Positions 53,179-62,105 of a stretch of 62,162 nucleotides of DNA are shown here, in pieces. Both the position numbers and the translations under genes were made by a program. This DNA comes from Shewanella hanedai. Lineage in GTDB: Bacteria > Pseudomonadota > Gammaproteobacteria > Enterobacterales > Shewanellaceae. The DNA lies in NCBI RefSeq assembly GCF_007197645.1, contig NZ_VKGK01000032.1, forward strand, positions 1 through 62,162, read 5' to 3'. The notes beneath the pieces were generated by a model, which saw only the letters and a list, made by a program, of their open reading frames with translations, did not search any database and was not told the DNA's origin. Position 1 is the first letter of the stretch. Every line of letters begins with the position of its first letter.

Positions 53179-54375
53179 ATGGCTGATTTAGACCAAGCAT
53201 TAGCAGAAATTAAACGTGGTACCGATGAGATTTTACTTGAAGCGGATCTGCTGGAAAAGTTGAAAGAGGGACGTCCTTTACGTATTAAGCTTGGAGCTGA
53301 TCCTACCGCTCCCGATATTCATTTAGGCCATACGGTCATCTTAAACAAGATGCGTACCTTTCAGGAACTTGGTCATGAAGTTATCTTCCTTATCGGTGAT
53401 TTTACTGGCATGGTGGGCGACCCAAGCGGCAAGAACAGTACACGTCCTCCGTTAACGCGTGAGCAAGTGCTCGCTAATGCTGAAACCTATAAGCAACAGG
53501 TTTATAAAATCCTAGACCCAGCCAAGACCCGTATAGAGTTTAACTCTAGCTGGTTAGAGCCGCTAGGCGCTGCGGGTATGATACGTCTAGCATCACAGCA
53601 GACTGTTGCGCGTATGATGGAACGTGATGACTTTAAGAAGCGTTACGGTTCTGGTCAATCGATTGCTATCCATGAGTTTATGTACCCGTTACTGCAGGGT
53701 TACGATTCAGTTGCACTAGAAGCCGATGTTGAACTGGGTGGAACGGATCAGAAGTTTAACTTGCTGATGGGACGTGAACTGCAAAAATCTGCAGGTCAAA
53801 AACCGCAAACCGTGATCATGATGCCTCTACTCGAGGGATTAGATGGCGTGAAGAAGATGTCAAAGTCGGCGCACAACTACATTGGTGTGAGTGAGCCTGC
53901 TGGTGAGATGTTCGGTAAGATAATGTCTATCTCTGATGATCTAATGTGGCGTTACCTTGAGCTTCTTTCTTTCCGTCCATTAAGCGAAATTGAGCAGTTC
54001 AAACTGGATGTTGAGCAGGGCACAAACCCGCGTGATATCAAGATCGCTTTAGCAAAAGAGATCATCGCTCGTTTTCATGATGAAGATGCGGCAGAAGGGG
54101 CTCATCAAGAGTTTATCAATCGTTTCCAGAAAGGCGCGATCCCTGATGATATCGAAGAGGTTGAAATCGTTGCCGGTGAAGGAATTGCCATTGCTAACTT
54201 GCTTAAAGAAGCGGGTTTGGTGAATTCAACTTCAGATGGTATGCGTATGATTAAGCAAGGCGCTGCTAAAATTGACGGTGCTAAGATTGAAGATACACGT
54301 CTACAGCTAACCGCTGGAACAACGGGTGTTTTTCAAGTCGGTAAGCGTAAATTCGCTAAGATAACCTTAGTTTAG
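53179..54375 (+). CDS. tyrS: Tyrosyl-tRNA synthetase
   Basis: 398 residues from the ATG at 53179 (MADLDQALAEIKRG); an in-frame TTG at 53146 is not needed. Class I synthetase with HLGH in DPTAPDIHLGHTVILNK, the KMSKS loop (DGVKKMSKSAHN) and a C-terminal S4 RNA-binding domain (about 335-398). The insertion pattern and length fit the TyrZ/TyrS2 subtype rather than E. coli TyrS. A MITE has landed between its stop codon and terminator. Confidence 0.96.
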   Translation: MADLDQALAEIKRGTDEILLEADLLEKLKEGRPLRIKLGADPTAPDIHLGHTVILNKMRTFQELGHEVIFLIGDFTGMVGDPSGKNSTRPPLTREQVLANAETYKQQVYKILDPAKTRIEFNSSWLEPLGAAGMIRLASQQTVARMMERDDFKKRYGSGQSIAIHEFMYPLLQGYDSVALEADVELGGTDQKFNLLMGRELQKSAGQKPQTVIMMPLLEGLDGVKKMSKSAHNYIGVSEPAGEMFGKIMSISDDLMWRYLELLSFRPLSEIEQFKLDVEQGTNPRDIKIALAKEIIARFHDEDAAEGAHQEFINRFQKGAIPDDIEEVEIVAGEGIAIANLLKEAGLVNSTSDGMRMIKQGAAKIDGAKIEDTRLQLTAGTTGVFQVGKRKFAKITLV

Positions 54376-54389
54376 CTTTAAGTTAGATT

Positions 54390-54655
54390 ATACCAATCAG
54401 TATAAGAAGTTGATCTACTCAGAGTGTTTTTTGGCAAACTAATTCAAGACGAATGGATGACATAATGGTTGTTCCCTTGTAAGTTCATTCAACGCAGAAA
54501 TAGGCAGCCAAAAACACTCCTTACAGGCGAGTTTTAGTGGTTCTGATGCTGTGTTAACGAGCTTAACCGTAGAACAACTATGCTATTCACTCGCTGCCTT
54601 GCCTCAGGACCGCTAAACTCTCGCTGAGCGATCAAATCTTTATACTGATTGGTAT
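54390..54655 (-). mobile_element. MITE-like element, 266 bp, copy 3 (inverted)
   Basis: Reverse orientation relative to copies 1 and 2 and more diverged, but with the same exact length and perfect 16-bp ends. Read in the copy 1 direction its hairpin arms are TTTAGCGGTCCTGA and TCAGAACCACTAAA; two bases differ from perfect pairing but form G-T pairs. Lies 15 bp after the tyrS stop and 6 bp before the terminator stem. Confidence 0.87.
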
Positions 54656-54660
54656 TGATA

Positions 54661-54699
54661 AAAATGGCCTCCAGTCTTGGGACTGGAGGCCATTTTTTT
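54661..54699. terminator. Bidirectional terminator at the tyrS 3' end
   Basis: Sixteen-bp perfect stem AAAATGGCCTCCAGTC / GACTGGAGGCCATTTT with a TTGG loop and seven T on the plus strand. Also ends the NTF2-like gene from the other side. Confidence 0.92.
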
Positions 54700-54737
54700 A
54701 TCTGTTTTCTGAGAATCTATCGCAATAAATTCTGACT

Positions 54738-55217
54738 TTATTGAATCGCCAACTGATCTGCCATGGTTTGATAATCCATCAAATCTTCGTGTTCTTTTAC
54801 TCGATGAGTGTCCATATCAAGTTTCACTGTAGTCACACCTGGGATGGCTAAATCGATGATTTTACCTGGCTTACCAAACTGCTCACCGGGTCCCTTGTAG
54901 TGGTAACTGCCAATCATGACCACTAAGGAGCCTGAATTAAACATATGCTCGATATTAAAACCATACTCTAGTACGCCTTGATGGGCCCGTTTTAAGAAAC
55001 TGAGGATATGACGTTTACCCGTGTATTTCTTGCCTGCCGTTCTATCATTGAACACACTTTCACGATTATAAAAATCGACTAAGGCTGGGTAGTCGTGATC
55101 GGTGAGCGCCTTAATATACTTAACGGCTAACTGTTGCTCGCGAGGCATCTCTCCATTTGCGGCCATGGAGGGAAGGCTAATAAATGCCACTATGAGACAA
55201 AGATATCGCAACATCAT
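54738..55217 (-). CDS. NTF2/SnoaL-like secreted protein
   Basis: 159 residues. Signal peptide ending at SMAAN, then a cone-shaped NTF2-like domain: REQQLAVKYIKALTDHDYPALVDFYNRESVFNDRT, KRHILSFLKRAHQGVLEYGFNIEHMF and DLAIPGVTTVKLDMDTHRVKEHEDLMDY. Catalytic or binding role unknown. Its ATG overlaps the stop of the TRIC gene, so the two are probably co-transcribed with the DUF2721 gene upstream. Confidence 0.75.
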   Translation of the reverse strand: MMLRYLCLIVAFISLPSMAANGEMPREQQLAVKYIKALTDHDYPALVDFYNRESVFNDRTAGKKYTGKRHILSFLKRAHQGVLEYGFNIEHMFNSGSLVVMIGSYHYKGPGEQFGKPGKIIDLAIPGVTTVKLDMDTHRVKEHEDLMDYQTMADQLAIQ

Positions 55218-55852
55218 TACTTCTTATTCTGTAGGTTTGTTTTTAGATCAAATGCCGGAAGTGACAAATGCCATTTAATTGCTGCCAGTCGTATCCCTAA
55301 TGCGACGAGCATAGCAAGCACAAGCGCGTGCTTATCTTGTGTCCCAAAATGCAGACATAGACTGTAAGTCACTCCGCCTAAAATGGACGCGGTGGCGTAG
55401 ATCTCTGTCCTTAAGATCATCGGTACCTGACGACACAATAAGTCTCGAATAATGCCTCCTCCCACGCCAGTTATCAAGCCCATTACAACAGCAATCATGC
55501 CGCTTAATTCAAGACTTAGTGCTTTTTCAGCGCCAATCACCGTAAACAGTGCCAACCCTAATGCATCGGCGACAGGTAAGGTATGTTGAGGGATACGCTT
55601 AGGCTTACGAACGATAAGCATGGTCAACAACACGGTGAGTAGGATCACTATGATGTAGTTTGGATCGCGGATCCAAAACACTGGCGTGGTGCCTAATAAT
55701 GCATCGCGAATGCTTCCGCCACCAACGGCAGTGACAGATGCCAGCACTATTACACCAAAAGGGTCCATACGGTGACGACCAGCAGAGAGCGCACCAGAAA
55801 GTGCGAAAACGGCGGTACCACACAGGTCAAAAAAGTAAAACCAAGAGGTCAT
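55217..55852 (-). CDS. TRIC-type (YadS/UPF0126) cation channel family protein
   Basis: 211 residues, seven membrane segments in two repeated halves, each with a glycine-rich signature: FALSGALSAGRHRMDPFGVIVLASVTAVGGGSIRD and VMGLITGVGGGIIRDLLC. Prokaryotic TRIC homologues form trimeric monovalent cation channels. Middle gene of a three-gene overlapping unit. Confidence 0.9.
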   Translation of the reverse strand: MTSWFYFFDLCGTAVFALSGALSAGRHRMDPFGVIVLASVTAVGGGSIRDALLGTTPVFWIRDPNYIIVILLTVLLTMLIVRKPKRIPQHTLPVADALGLALFTVIGAEKALSLELSGMIAVVMGLITGVGGGIIRDLLCRQVPMILRTEIYATASILGGVTYSLCLHFGTQDKHALVLAMLVALGIRLAAIKWHLSLPAFDLKTNLQNKK

Positions 55853-56238
55853 TGATCCAACTCTTCAAGATGGTAGTTGAGCGCCACGACAGAGATACGG
55901 ATCTCGATAACGGAAAGCAGCAGTGAATAGAGCAGTAATAACAAACTGGAACCGAAGATGAATGAGCCCACTTTATTGAGACCAATATAGATGAAGATCA
56001 TACAAAGTACGCAGAGCGCAAAACTCATGACGCCAGATTCTTGCATGCGCCGAATTATAGTGATCCTCTGTCGTAGATTCTTAAGTTGTTGACTCTGAAT
56101 GGGTTTACCTGTGCTACTGAGGTTTCTGATCAACGCGGCTAAAGCGAAAAATCGGTTGGTATAGGCAAGTAATAATAAAGAGATCGCTGGAAATAACAGC
56201 GCAGGTGTGGTTAACGACACATGTATATTTTCTAACAA
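55849..56238 (-). CDS. DUF2721 membrane protein
   Basis: 129 residues, three membrane segments (about 10-30, 70-90 and 93-115) with a basic cytoplasmic loop containing NLRQRITIIRRMQESG. Matches DUF2721 in length and pattern. Function unknown. Its stop overlaps the TRIC start (ATGA), making it first gene of that unit. Confidence 0.82.
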   Translation of the reverse strand: MLENIHVSLTTPALLFPAISLLLLAYTNRFFALAALIRNLSSTGKPIQSQQLKNLRQRITIIRRMQESGVMSFALCVLCMIFIYIGLNKVGSFIFGSSLLLLLYSLLLSVIEIRISVVALNYHLEELDQ

Positions 56239-56435
56239 TTGCCTAGCCTATGAAAAAGAGTTGTTAATCGTTAGATAATACCAAGGCATATATCTCCAAA
56301 CAACCACGAAATACAATATTCAACATGTAGAGATGTGGTGTCATAGGTTCAATAAAAGGATTACGAAGTTATCGCTCTAGGACGATGTGGAATGAAATTG
56401 TCTTATCATTCGTTTTTAAGCAAGGTGTTCAATGT

Positions 56436-57422
56436 TTAGCCGATTTGTAAGTATCGTAAACCTGCCCAAATCAATGGAATTAGCACAACAAAGCTGATCC
56501 AGATTAAATGGGTTACTCTCGTGAGCTTAATGGCATCGCGTATCGCGTTTTGCTTGGGTAGAGGCCCATAATTGAGTTTGGTGGTATTGACCCTGACGCC
56601 GTTAAATTTCATCGGGCCACCAAGCTCGATGTTTAATACACTCGCAGCAATCGCACAGGTTTGTAGTTCATGATAAATACGGCCATTGAGAGCTACAGGC
56701 TTAAAGAGCGTTGCTAAACTCTTTGGCCCACCTTGAATGGCTAAGCTCAGATTCCAAAGCCAACTGGGTAGAGCAAACAGTACGGTATTTAACCAATACA
56801 CTGGGCGAGAGAAATAGCGGAATTTGGGATTGATGGGGACCCAGCAAAGCTCGAGTTGTTTAAGCATACGAGCAGCGAGCACCAAAGACGCGCCGCCGAT
56901 GATAAAGAAAAGCACACTGGCCACCGTGCCGTAAACAGGGGCGGTAACCAGTTTTTCGATGGTGGCTTTACTCAGTCCTACTTCGGTGAGTTCCTTTGTG
57001 TCCCGAGTAAGCCAAGGGAGCAACATCGTGCGTGCTCTAGCTTTATCTTCCTGATTTAAGGCGCGATTAACCTCATCGGCAACCAGATTGAAATTCTCAT
57101 CATTTAGGCAAATATAGAGAATGACAAATTCAAAAAACCATGGGAAAGCCGCCAGTTGCAACATGAAAGCGATAATCGCCCAAAAAGGAACCACAAGAAG
57201 TAGCGCGGATAGGGCGCCAGCGATCACCTGTTGAGAATGGCTTCTATTGCGGCGATTAACTTTAAGGGCCATCTCTTTAGCTATTAAGTTGAAAGCAACT
57301 AAAGGTTGAGCAGCGCGGGGAAGTGGTGCGATTTTTGAGAGAAGAAGGCTAATAAAAAGGATCAGGGTTCCTTGGTACAAAGCTGAATCGTTGAGTAGCA
57401 GCTGAGCAAACTCCGGAACCAT
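56436..57422 (-). CDS. CobD/CbiB-like membrane protein
   Basis: 328 residues with four or five membrane segments. Resembles adenosylcobinamide-phosphate synthase (CobD/CbiB) in a short stretch, notably LTRDTKELTEVGLSKATIEKLVTAPVYGTVASVLFF and PVYWLNTVLFALPSW, but is divergent: the family's usual 'ENLSD...P' and 'NTLDSMVG' segments are altered. No other cobalamin genes are nearby; the pairing with mtnN recurs in Vibrio and Shewanella. A genuine cobalamin role is therefore uncertain. 56239-56435 upstream shows no gene. Confidence 0.7.
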   Translation of the reverse strand: MVPEFAQLLLNDSALYQGTLILFISLLLSKIAPLPRAAQPLVAFNLIAKEMALKVNRRNRSHSQQVIAGALSALLLVVPFWAIIAFMLQLAAFPWFFEFVILYICLNDENFNLVADEVNRALNQEDKARARTMLLPWLTRDTKELTEVGLSKATIEKLVTAPVYGTVASVLFFIIGGASLVLAARMLKQLELCWVPINPKFRYFSRPVYWLNTVLFALPSWLWNLSLAIQGGPKSLATLFKPVALNGRIYHELQTCAIAASVLNIELGGPMKFNGVRVNTTKLNYGPLPKQNAIRDAIKLTRVTHLIWISFVVLIPLIWAGLRYLQIG

Positions 57423-57468
57423 GGTATTAGCCTTACTTTTATTGGTTTAAGTGTAACCTATTGAACAA

Positions 57469-58161
57469 TTATAGATGCTTAAGCAACGCCATAACCATCA
57501 ATGCTGAATGGTGTCCGGCTTTGACTATGTATGAGTCAAAATCCACAGGTGAATCGTTGTTGGCATTATCAGACAGTGAACGGATCACCACAAATGGGAC
57601 ACCAAACTGATGACATACTTGTGCGATTGCAGCGCCTTCCATTTCACAAGCCGCCATTGTTGGGAAGTGCTCCAACATGGTCTTAGTACGAACAGGATCG
57701 CAGATAAAACTGTCACCAGTGCAGATAAGCCCTTCAATGGCTTTGACTTCACCAAGACTTGCTACAGCTTTGTTGGCAGCGGCTTTTAATTTTTCATCAG
57801 CCATAAATGCAGCGGGTTGCTGAGCCATTTGGCCGATTTCATAACCAAATGCAGTTACATCAACATCATGGTGACGAACTTCTGTTGAGATAACGATGTC
57901 GCCAATAGCCAGAGAGTCAACAAAACCGCCAGCAGAACCAGTGTTAATGACCGCATCGGGTGCGTACTTTTCAATAAGTAAAGTCGTGGCGATACTCGCG
58001 GCAACTTTACCTATGCCTGAACGGGTAACGATAACATCTTTAGCGTCTAATGTGCCTGCAATAAATTCAATACCAGCAATGGTTTGCGACTCTGCGTTTT
58101 CCATCGAAGCGATTAAATGAGCCACTTCTGGCTCCATTGCACCTATGATACCTACTTTCAT
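57469..58161 (-). CDS. mtnN: 5'-methylthioadenosine/S-adenosylhomocysteine nucleosidase
   Basis: 230 residues. Hydrolyses MTA and S-adenosylhomocysteine, feeding methyl cycling and autoinducer-2 precursor. IIGAMEPEVAHL has the catalytic Glu12, TGSAGGF the ribose loop, EMEGAAIAQV the nucleoside-binding Glu and SLSDNAN the catalytic Asp. Confidence 0.97.
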   Translation of the reverse strand: MKVGIIGAMEPEVAHLIASMENAESQTIAGIEFIAGTLDAKDVIVTRSGIGKVAASIATTLLIEKYAPDAVINTGSAGGFVDSLAIGDIVISTEVRHHDVDVTAFGYEIGQMAQQPAAFMADEKLKAAANKAVASLGEVKAIEGLICTGDSFICDPVRTKTMLEHFPTMAACEMEGAAIAQVCHQFGVPFVVIRSLSDNANNDSPVDFDSYIVKAGHHSALMVMALLKHL

Positions 58162-58420
58162 TGATTTAGCCTTTATTTGTCATACGGGATCGAATGGGCG
58201 CTAATATAACATGCTGTATTGGGATTTAGTGAAAAATCCCTTTGTTCAATATTAGGTTAGTTTTGATTTTTGATCTGGGTATTGTTATGGATAATTCGTT
58301 GTTTGTTTAGGATGTTTTCATCCATGTTTTGCAAGCTAGCAGTGTATCTACACTGGGTTATTAATTTCTTTGATTTGAGGTTAATAGGTAGCAGGTCTAA
58401 CTCACTCTATACCTCAAAGT

Positions 58421-58563
58421 TGGCTAGCCTTCGAATGAAGCCTAATTACATTTTCTGATCTGGTTCATTTGGCTAAATTGGTATTGGATCTGATTATTAA
58501 TGGTTAAACTTTCATTGTTATCTATTGCTTGCAGGGTGTTTATGTGCAGCTACTTCTGCTAGC
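58421..58563 (-). repeat. Degenerate repeat, copy C (inverted)
   Basis: Reverse complement matches the right-hand 140 bp of copies A and B (6101-6239 and 6451-6573): GCAGAAGTAGCTGCAC, AATAATCAGATCCAATACCA and CAGAAAATGTAATTAGGCTT occur in order. The A/B left half is not present. Confidence 0.7.
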
Positions 58564-58590
58564 TAGCTAGCTAACTAACTAACTAACTAA
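58559..58590. repeat. Tetranucleotide microsatellite
   Basis: Three tandem CTAG units followed by about four AACT units at the border of repeat copy C. Confidence 0.6.
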
Positions 58591-58645
58591 ATACCTATCT
58601 CATTCAATGAATCCAACCTAAAAAGATATTTAAAGTTTTGTGCTT

Positions 58646-60340
58646 TTAGTCATCTGATTCAAACTCTGATTCTTCAGTTTCGAAGACGATATCCCCTTGC
58701 AGAATTGTCATCAGGATTTCGGTGTTGGCGATGTCATTAATGGGTAAGCGGGTGATATCTTGACTGAGAATGGCGAAGTCGGCGGATTTTCTAAGGGTTA
58801 TCGAACCTGTAAAGTCACTGATCCCCAAACTCTTTGCTGCATTAATGGTGTAAGCATTGATTGCGGAATGCACGTCAGGTAACCCCGTATTGCCCATCTT
58901 TAAGATATTCTCAATGCCAACCAGTGGATTGATGTCATGGACATTCCAGTCGCTACTCAAGGTGACATTCGCTCCCGTATCGAAAATGGCTCTTGGATTC
59001 ATTAAGGAGTGGGTTCGTTTAGCGCCTAAAAAGGCTTTTGCCCATTGGTGGTCATGGGCTGCCACGTAATCGGAGCCTACTTGGAAATCAGCTGTCACAT
59101 CCAGTTTAGCGAAACGAGGAATGTCTTTTGTGTCTACCAACTCAACATGGGTCAAGGTGTAAGGCTTTTTAGCTCCTTGTTTACGTGCGTGCCCGATGGC
59201 ATTGAGGGACTCGCGCACCGCACCATCACCAATTGCATGGATATGTGCGCTATAACCAATCTTGTTCAGTGCGCCCAGCCAGGTGGTCATTTGGCTTGGC
59301 GGAATATAATTGATGCCATGAGGTTCATCTGGGATATAGGTCTCTAAATAGGGTGAGAGAATTTTTGCGGTGCCATTAATAATGATGCCATCACTGTACA
59401 TTTTTACTTGATCGACTAATAACAAACGCGATGTATCACTCGATTGCACAGACTTTAAAAATGGGAATTGAGACTTCATTGTGTCAGCTGGGTATATCCA
59501 TGGTCGCAGTGATACTCGGGCGGTTAAAGCATCGTCCTTCTCGGCTTGCTGCCATACATCATACCAGCCACGTTTCCAATAAAGTCGCCCATCGCCAATG
59601 GTGGTAATACCATGGGCTGCGGCCTCTTCAAGGCCTATCATTAACCCGTCGTAGCTTTGTTGGAACTGGTTTTCTAAGCTGTTCCAGGCCATCTCCATGA
59701 TGATATCGCCAGCGTTATCAAACACTATTCCGTTTAGCTCACCGGTTTTCTCATCTTTGAGAATTTTACCACCTTGTGGTTCGGGGGAGTCTTTCGTGAT
59801 CCCGGCTAACTTAAGCGCTGCGGAGTTGACCCACATTGAATGTGAGGTTTGTTCCATTAGCACGACAGGTTGCTCAGGGAAAATTCGGTCAATCACTTCA
59901 AGAGGTGTGTTGCGGTTATTTTCACTTAAAATAGCGTCTAACGAAAAGCCATAACCCATCAGCCAGTTATTCGGGTTAGCATTTTTACTGCATTTGATTA
60001 AATAGGGGATCTGCTCTTTAAGCGATGCATCAAGGTTGAGTGTACAGTTGCCGCCAGCTTCAGAAGCGGCTTCAAACACGTGGTTATGATTATCAATAAA
60101 ACCCGGCATGATATAGGCCTGTTCAAGATCGATAACGTCGGTATCTTGGCTACGATAGGCATCGGCTTTTGTGGCTTTACCGACAAACATAATATTGCCA
60201 TCGTTAATCGCAATCGTGTCTGCACTGTCGTGACCGTAAATGTTGGCGTTCGTTAAGAGCATGTCTGCGTATTGTACAGCCAGTACATTTGAACTCATTA
60301 TCAAGCTTGCGACTATTGCCATAGGATAAACTCGGTTCAT
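58646..60340 (-). CDS. Secreted amidohydrolase family 3 enzyme (YtcJ-like)
   Basis: 564 residues from the ATG at 60340 (AAGGAAG seven bases upstream; longer frame to 60415 unsupported). Signal peptide ending at VLAVQ. Metal-dependent amidohydrolase fold: MPGFIDNHNHVFEA with the HxH ligands, GITTIGDGRLYW, HIHAIGDGAVRESLNAI, LTHVELVD and LSSDWNVHDINP. Hydrolyses an amide or cyclic N-containing substrate in the periplasm; substrate unknown. Ends in a short acidic tail (ETEESEFESDD). Confidence 0.85.
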   Translation of the reverse strand: MNRVYPMAIVASLIMSSNVLAVQYADMLLTNANIYGHDSADTIAINDGNIMFVGKATKADAYRSQDTDVIDLEQAYIMPGFIDNHNHVFEAASEAGGNCTLNLDASLKEQIPYLIKCSKNANPNNWLMGYGFSLDAILSENNRNTPLEVIDRIFPEQPVVLMEQTSHSMWVNSAALKLAGITKDSPEPQGGKILKDEKTGELNGIVFDNAGDIIMEMAWNSLENQFQQSYDGLMIGLEEAAAHGITTIGDGRLYWKRGWYDVWQQAEKDDALTARVSLRPWIYPADTMKSQFPFLKSVQSSDTSRLLLVDQVKMYSDGIIINGTAKILSPYLETYIPDEPHGINYIPPSQMTTWLGALNKIGYSAHIHAIGDGAVRESLNAIGHARKQGAKKPYTLTHVELVDTKDIPRFAKLDVTADFQVGSDYVAAHDHQWAKAFLGAKRTHSLMNPRAIFDTGANVTLSSDWNVHDINPLVGIENILKMGNTGLPDVHSAINAYTINAAKSLGISDFTGSITLRKSADFAILSQDITRLPINDIANTEILMTILQGDIVFETEESEFESDD

Positions 60341-60918
60341 GACGTCTTCCTTATGATGCTTTAGGGAATGCTGGGGTTGTGAGTGCATTATGTAAAAGGC
60401 AGCTTGCAGAAGCACTGAAAGCTACAGATAAATGAGTGAGCATAAGCATGCCTGAATTCCTAAAAGTTATCATGGATTAACGGCGACCCCCAGCATTACC
60501 TTTTGCTAAGTCGTGTAGGTCGAAGGTAGGACTTAATGACGAGTAAAAACATAGTCGGCTAGTGTTGGTTAAGCATAATGTTGGTTATTCGAATAGGTTT
60601 TTAGATATTAACTCACTGTCTTGAAATGAATTATTTTAATGGTGTTAATGTTAACCATTGGTAGTGAATTGGGTATTGATATTATAATTTTGATACCGTT
60701 CACTGTGTTATTAAAATAATGTGGTTTGATTTTAAAATATATTTGGTGTGATAATGGTTTTTAATTAAATTGTGCTTTTTAGATATTAACTTATCAATCA
60801 CGCACTTAAGTTTTAACCGTACGGGTGAAGTTATAAATGTTACTAAATGTATTGAACCAAATTACAGGGCGCAAGTCATAAACAAAGAGTTAACAATAGT
60901 ATTTTATAATTAGAGGTA
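60341..60918. other. Divergent AT-rich intergenic region
   Basis: 578 bp between the amidohydrolase (minus) and the lipoprotein gene (plus). The part from 60580 on is strongly AT-rich and probably carries the lipoprotein promoter. I see no RNA gene or element. Confidence 0.4.
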
Positions 60919-62076
60919 ATGATGAAGCATATAATTAATCTTATATTGGCTTTCGGGCTAGTATTGTTTGTGGTTTCTTGCGGTGGGGATGATAAAAAAG
61001 ATAGTACAAAGGATGTTGCATATGTTCAATATTATAATGCTTCTCCAGATAGTACAAAAACTTACTTGTCTTTAAAGGCTAAAAAATACAATGCGTTAAA
61101 CTTTGGTCAAGCCATGTCACGTTTTGCAGTACCAGTTGGCGACAATAAGTTGAGTATTACGGGAAATAATGCTGAAAATAAAGAAGTTAAGTTCCATGAA
61201 CAAGATATTAGTCTGGGCAACAAGGATAACCACCTTTATGTATTAGCTGGGGATTATGCAAAAACAGATTTCATCAATATTAAATATAACCGAGATAAGC
61301 TGGATGAAGAAAATAAGAAAAAAGAAAATGTAGACAAGAAAATTACTAAAATGCAAGTATTGGCAGCTCATGTCAGCAGCGGTACTCAGAAGTTTGGGGT
61401 ATACATAGGTAAGAAGGAAGATGGCTTTAGTTCAGCTAAGTATTTCAGTGAGATAGCGTACAAAGGGATCACTGAGTCACAAATTCTCACCACGGGAAAA
61501 TACGTGATATACCTGACTGAAGCGGGTGGTAATGAGCCCGTTTTTACCACGTCTGAAGTAAACCTCAGTGCTAAGACCGTGTACAAATTGTTGATCCGTC
61601 CCGCTTTTGGGCCTTCTGTAAAAGGGGTTAAGTTAGATGTGGTGGGACATTCCCGCGCAGTGACGTCCCTTGCAGATATTAACGAGAAAGTCCAACTAAG
61701 GGTATACAACGGTTTTGAGCATAATGATAAAGTCATAGCCAAATTTAATGGTAAGAATAGTGAGTCGCATCAGCAGGAAGTGGCTAAGTGGGGGTTGTCT
61801 AGTTTCATTCTAACTAACTTTGGCGATTATGATGTCAGTGTCAGTGATGCAGCAACAGGTAATATGTTGCTGAATAACTTGCTGGTGACCTACAACCAGA
61901 GTGATTCTAAGTCGATTCTGCTCTATCCAGACAGTGAAGATAAACTCAAGGCTACTGTACTAGGGCATAATTTAACGCCACGAAGTTATCAATACCAAGT
62001 GCAGTTATTGAACTTAGCATCAGATACCAAAGGGTTAGAGGCTGACGAATCCCCACAAAAAGAGATGAATAAATAA
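60919..62076 (+). CDS. Lipoprotein with DUF4397-like domains
   Basis: 385 residues. Signal peptide with lipobox VVSC (Cys21), then GGDDKKDS, a typical acidic tether. The mature part starts AYVQYYNASPDSTKTYLSL, the DUF4397 opening 'VR..HASPDAP' pattern, and similar opening-strand patterns recur at about 140 (KMQVLAAHVSSGTQKFGVYI) and about 255 (KVQLRVYNGFEHNDKVIAKF), suggesting three repeated beta domains. Predicted surface or periplasmic beta-sandwich protein of unknown function. Codon use is AT-rich compared with neighbouring core genes. A gene on the same strand follows. Confidence 0.72.
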   Translation: MMKHIINLILAFGLVLFVVSCGGDDKKDSTKDVAYVQYYNASPDSTKTYLSLKAKKYNALNFGQAMSRFAVPVGDNKLSITGNNAENKEVKFHEQDISLGNKDNHLYVLAGDYAKTDFINIKYNRDKLDEENKKKENVDKKITKMQVLAAHVSSGTQKFGVYIGKKEDGFSSAKYFSEIAYKGITESQILTTGKYVIYLTEAGGNEPVFTTSEVNLSAKTVYKLLIRPAFGPSVKGVKLDVVGHSRAVTSLADINEKVQLRVYNGFEHNDKVIAKFNGKNSESHQQEVAKWGLSSFILTNFGDYDVSVSDAATGNMLLNNLLVTYNQSDSKSILLYPDSEDKLKATVLGHNLTPRSYQYQVQLLNLASDTKGLEADESPQKEMNK

Positions 62077-62105
62077 TGAGATAGGTGAAATAGTGAGGAA
62101 CATTC

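Larger units (their letters stand above)
58162..58645. other. Intergenic region between mtnN and the amidohydrolase
   Basis: 484 bp. Contains the mtnN promoter side, an inverted copy of the degenerate repeat (58421-58563) and a short tetranucleotide tract (58559-58590). No gene is credible here; a 62-codon frame at 58270 has no ribosome site and crosses the repeat. Confidence 0.5.

Noticed and set aside
58270..58458. 62-codon forward frame in the mtnN/amidohydrolase gap
   Set aside because: Runs into repeat copy C, no ribosome site, composition unlike coding DNA.
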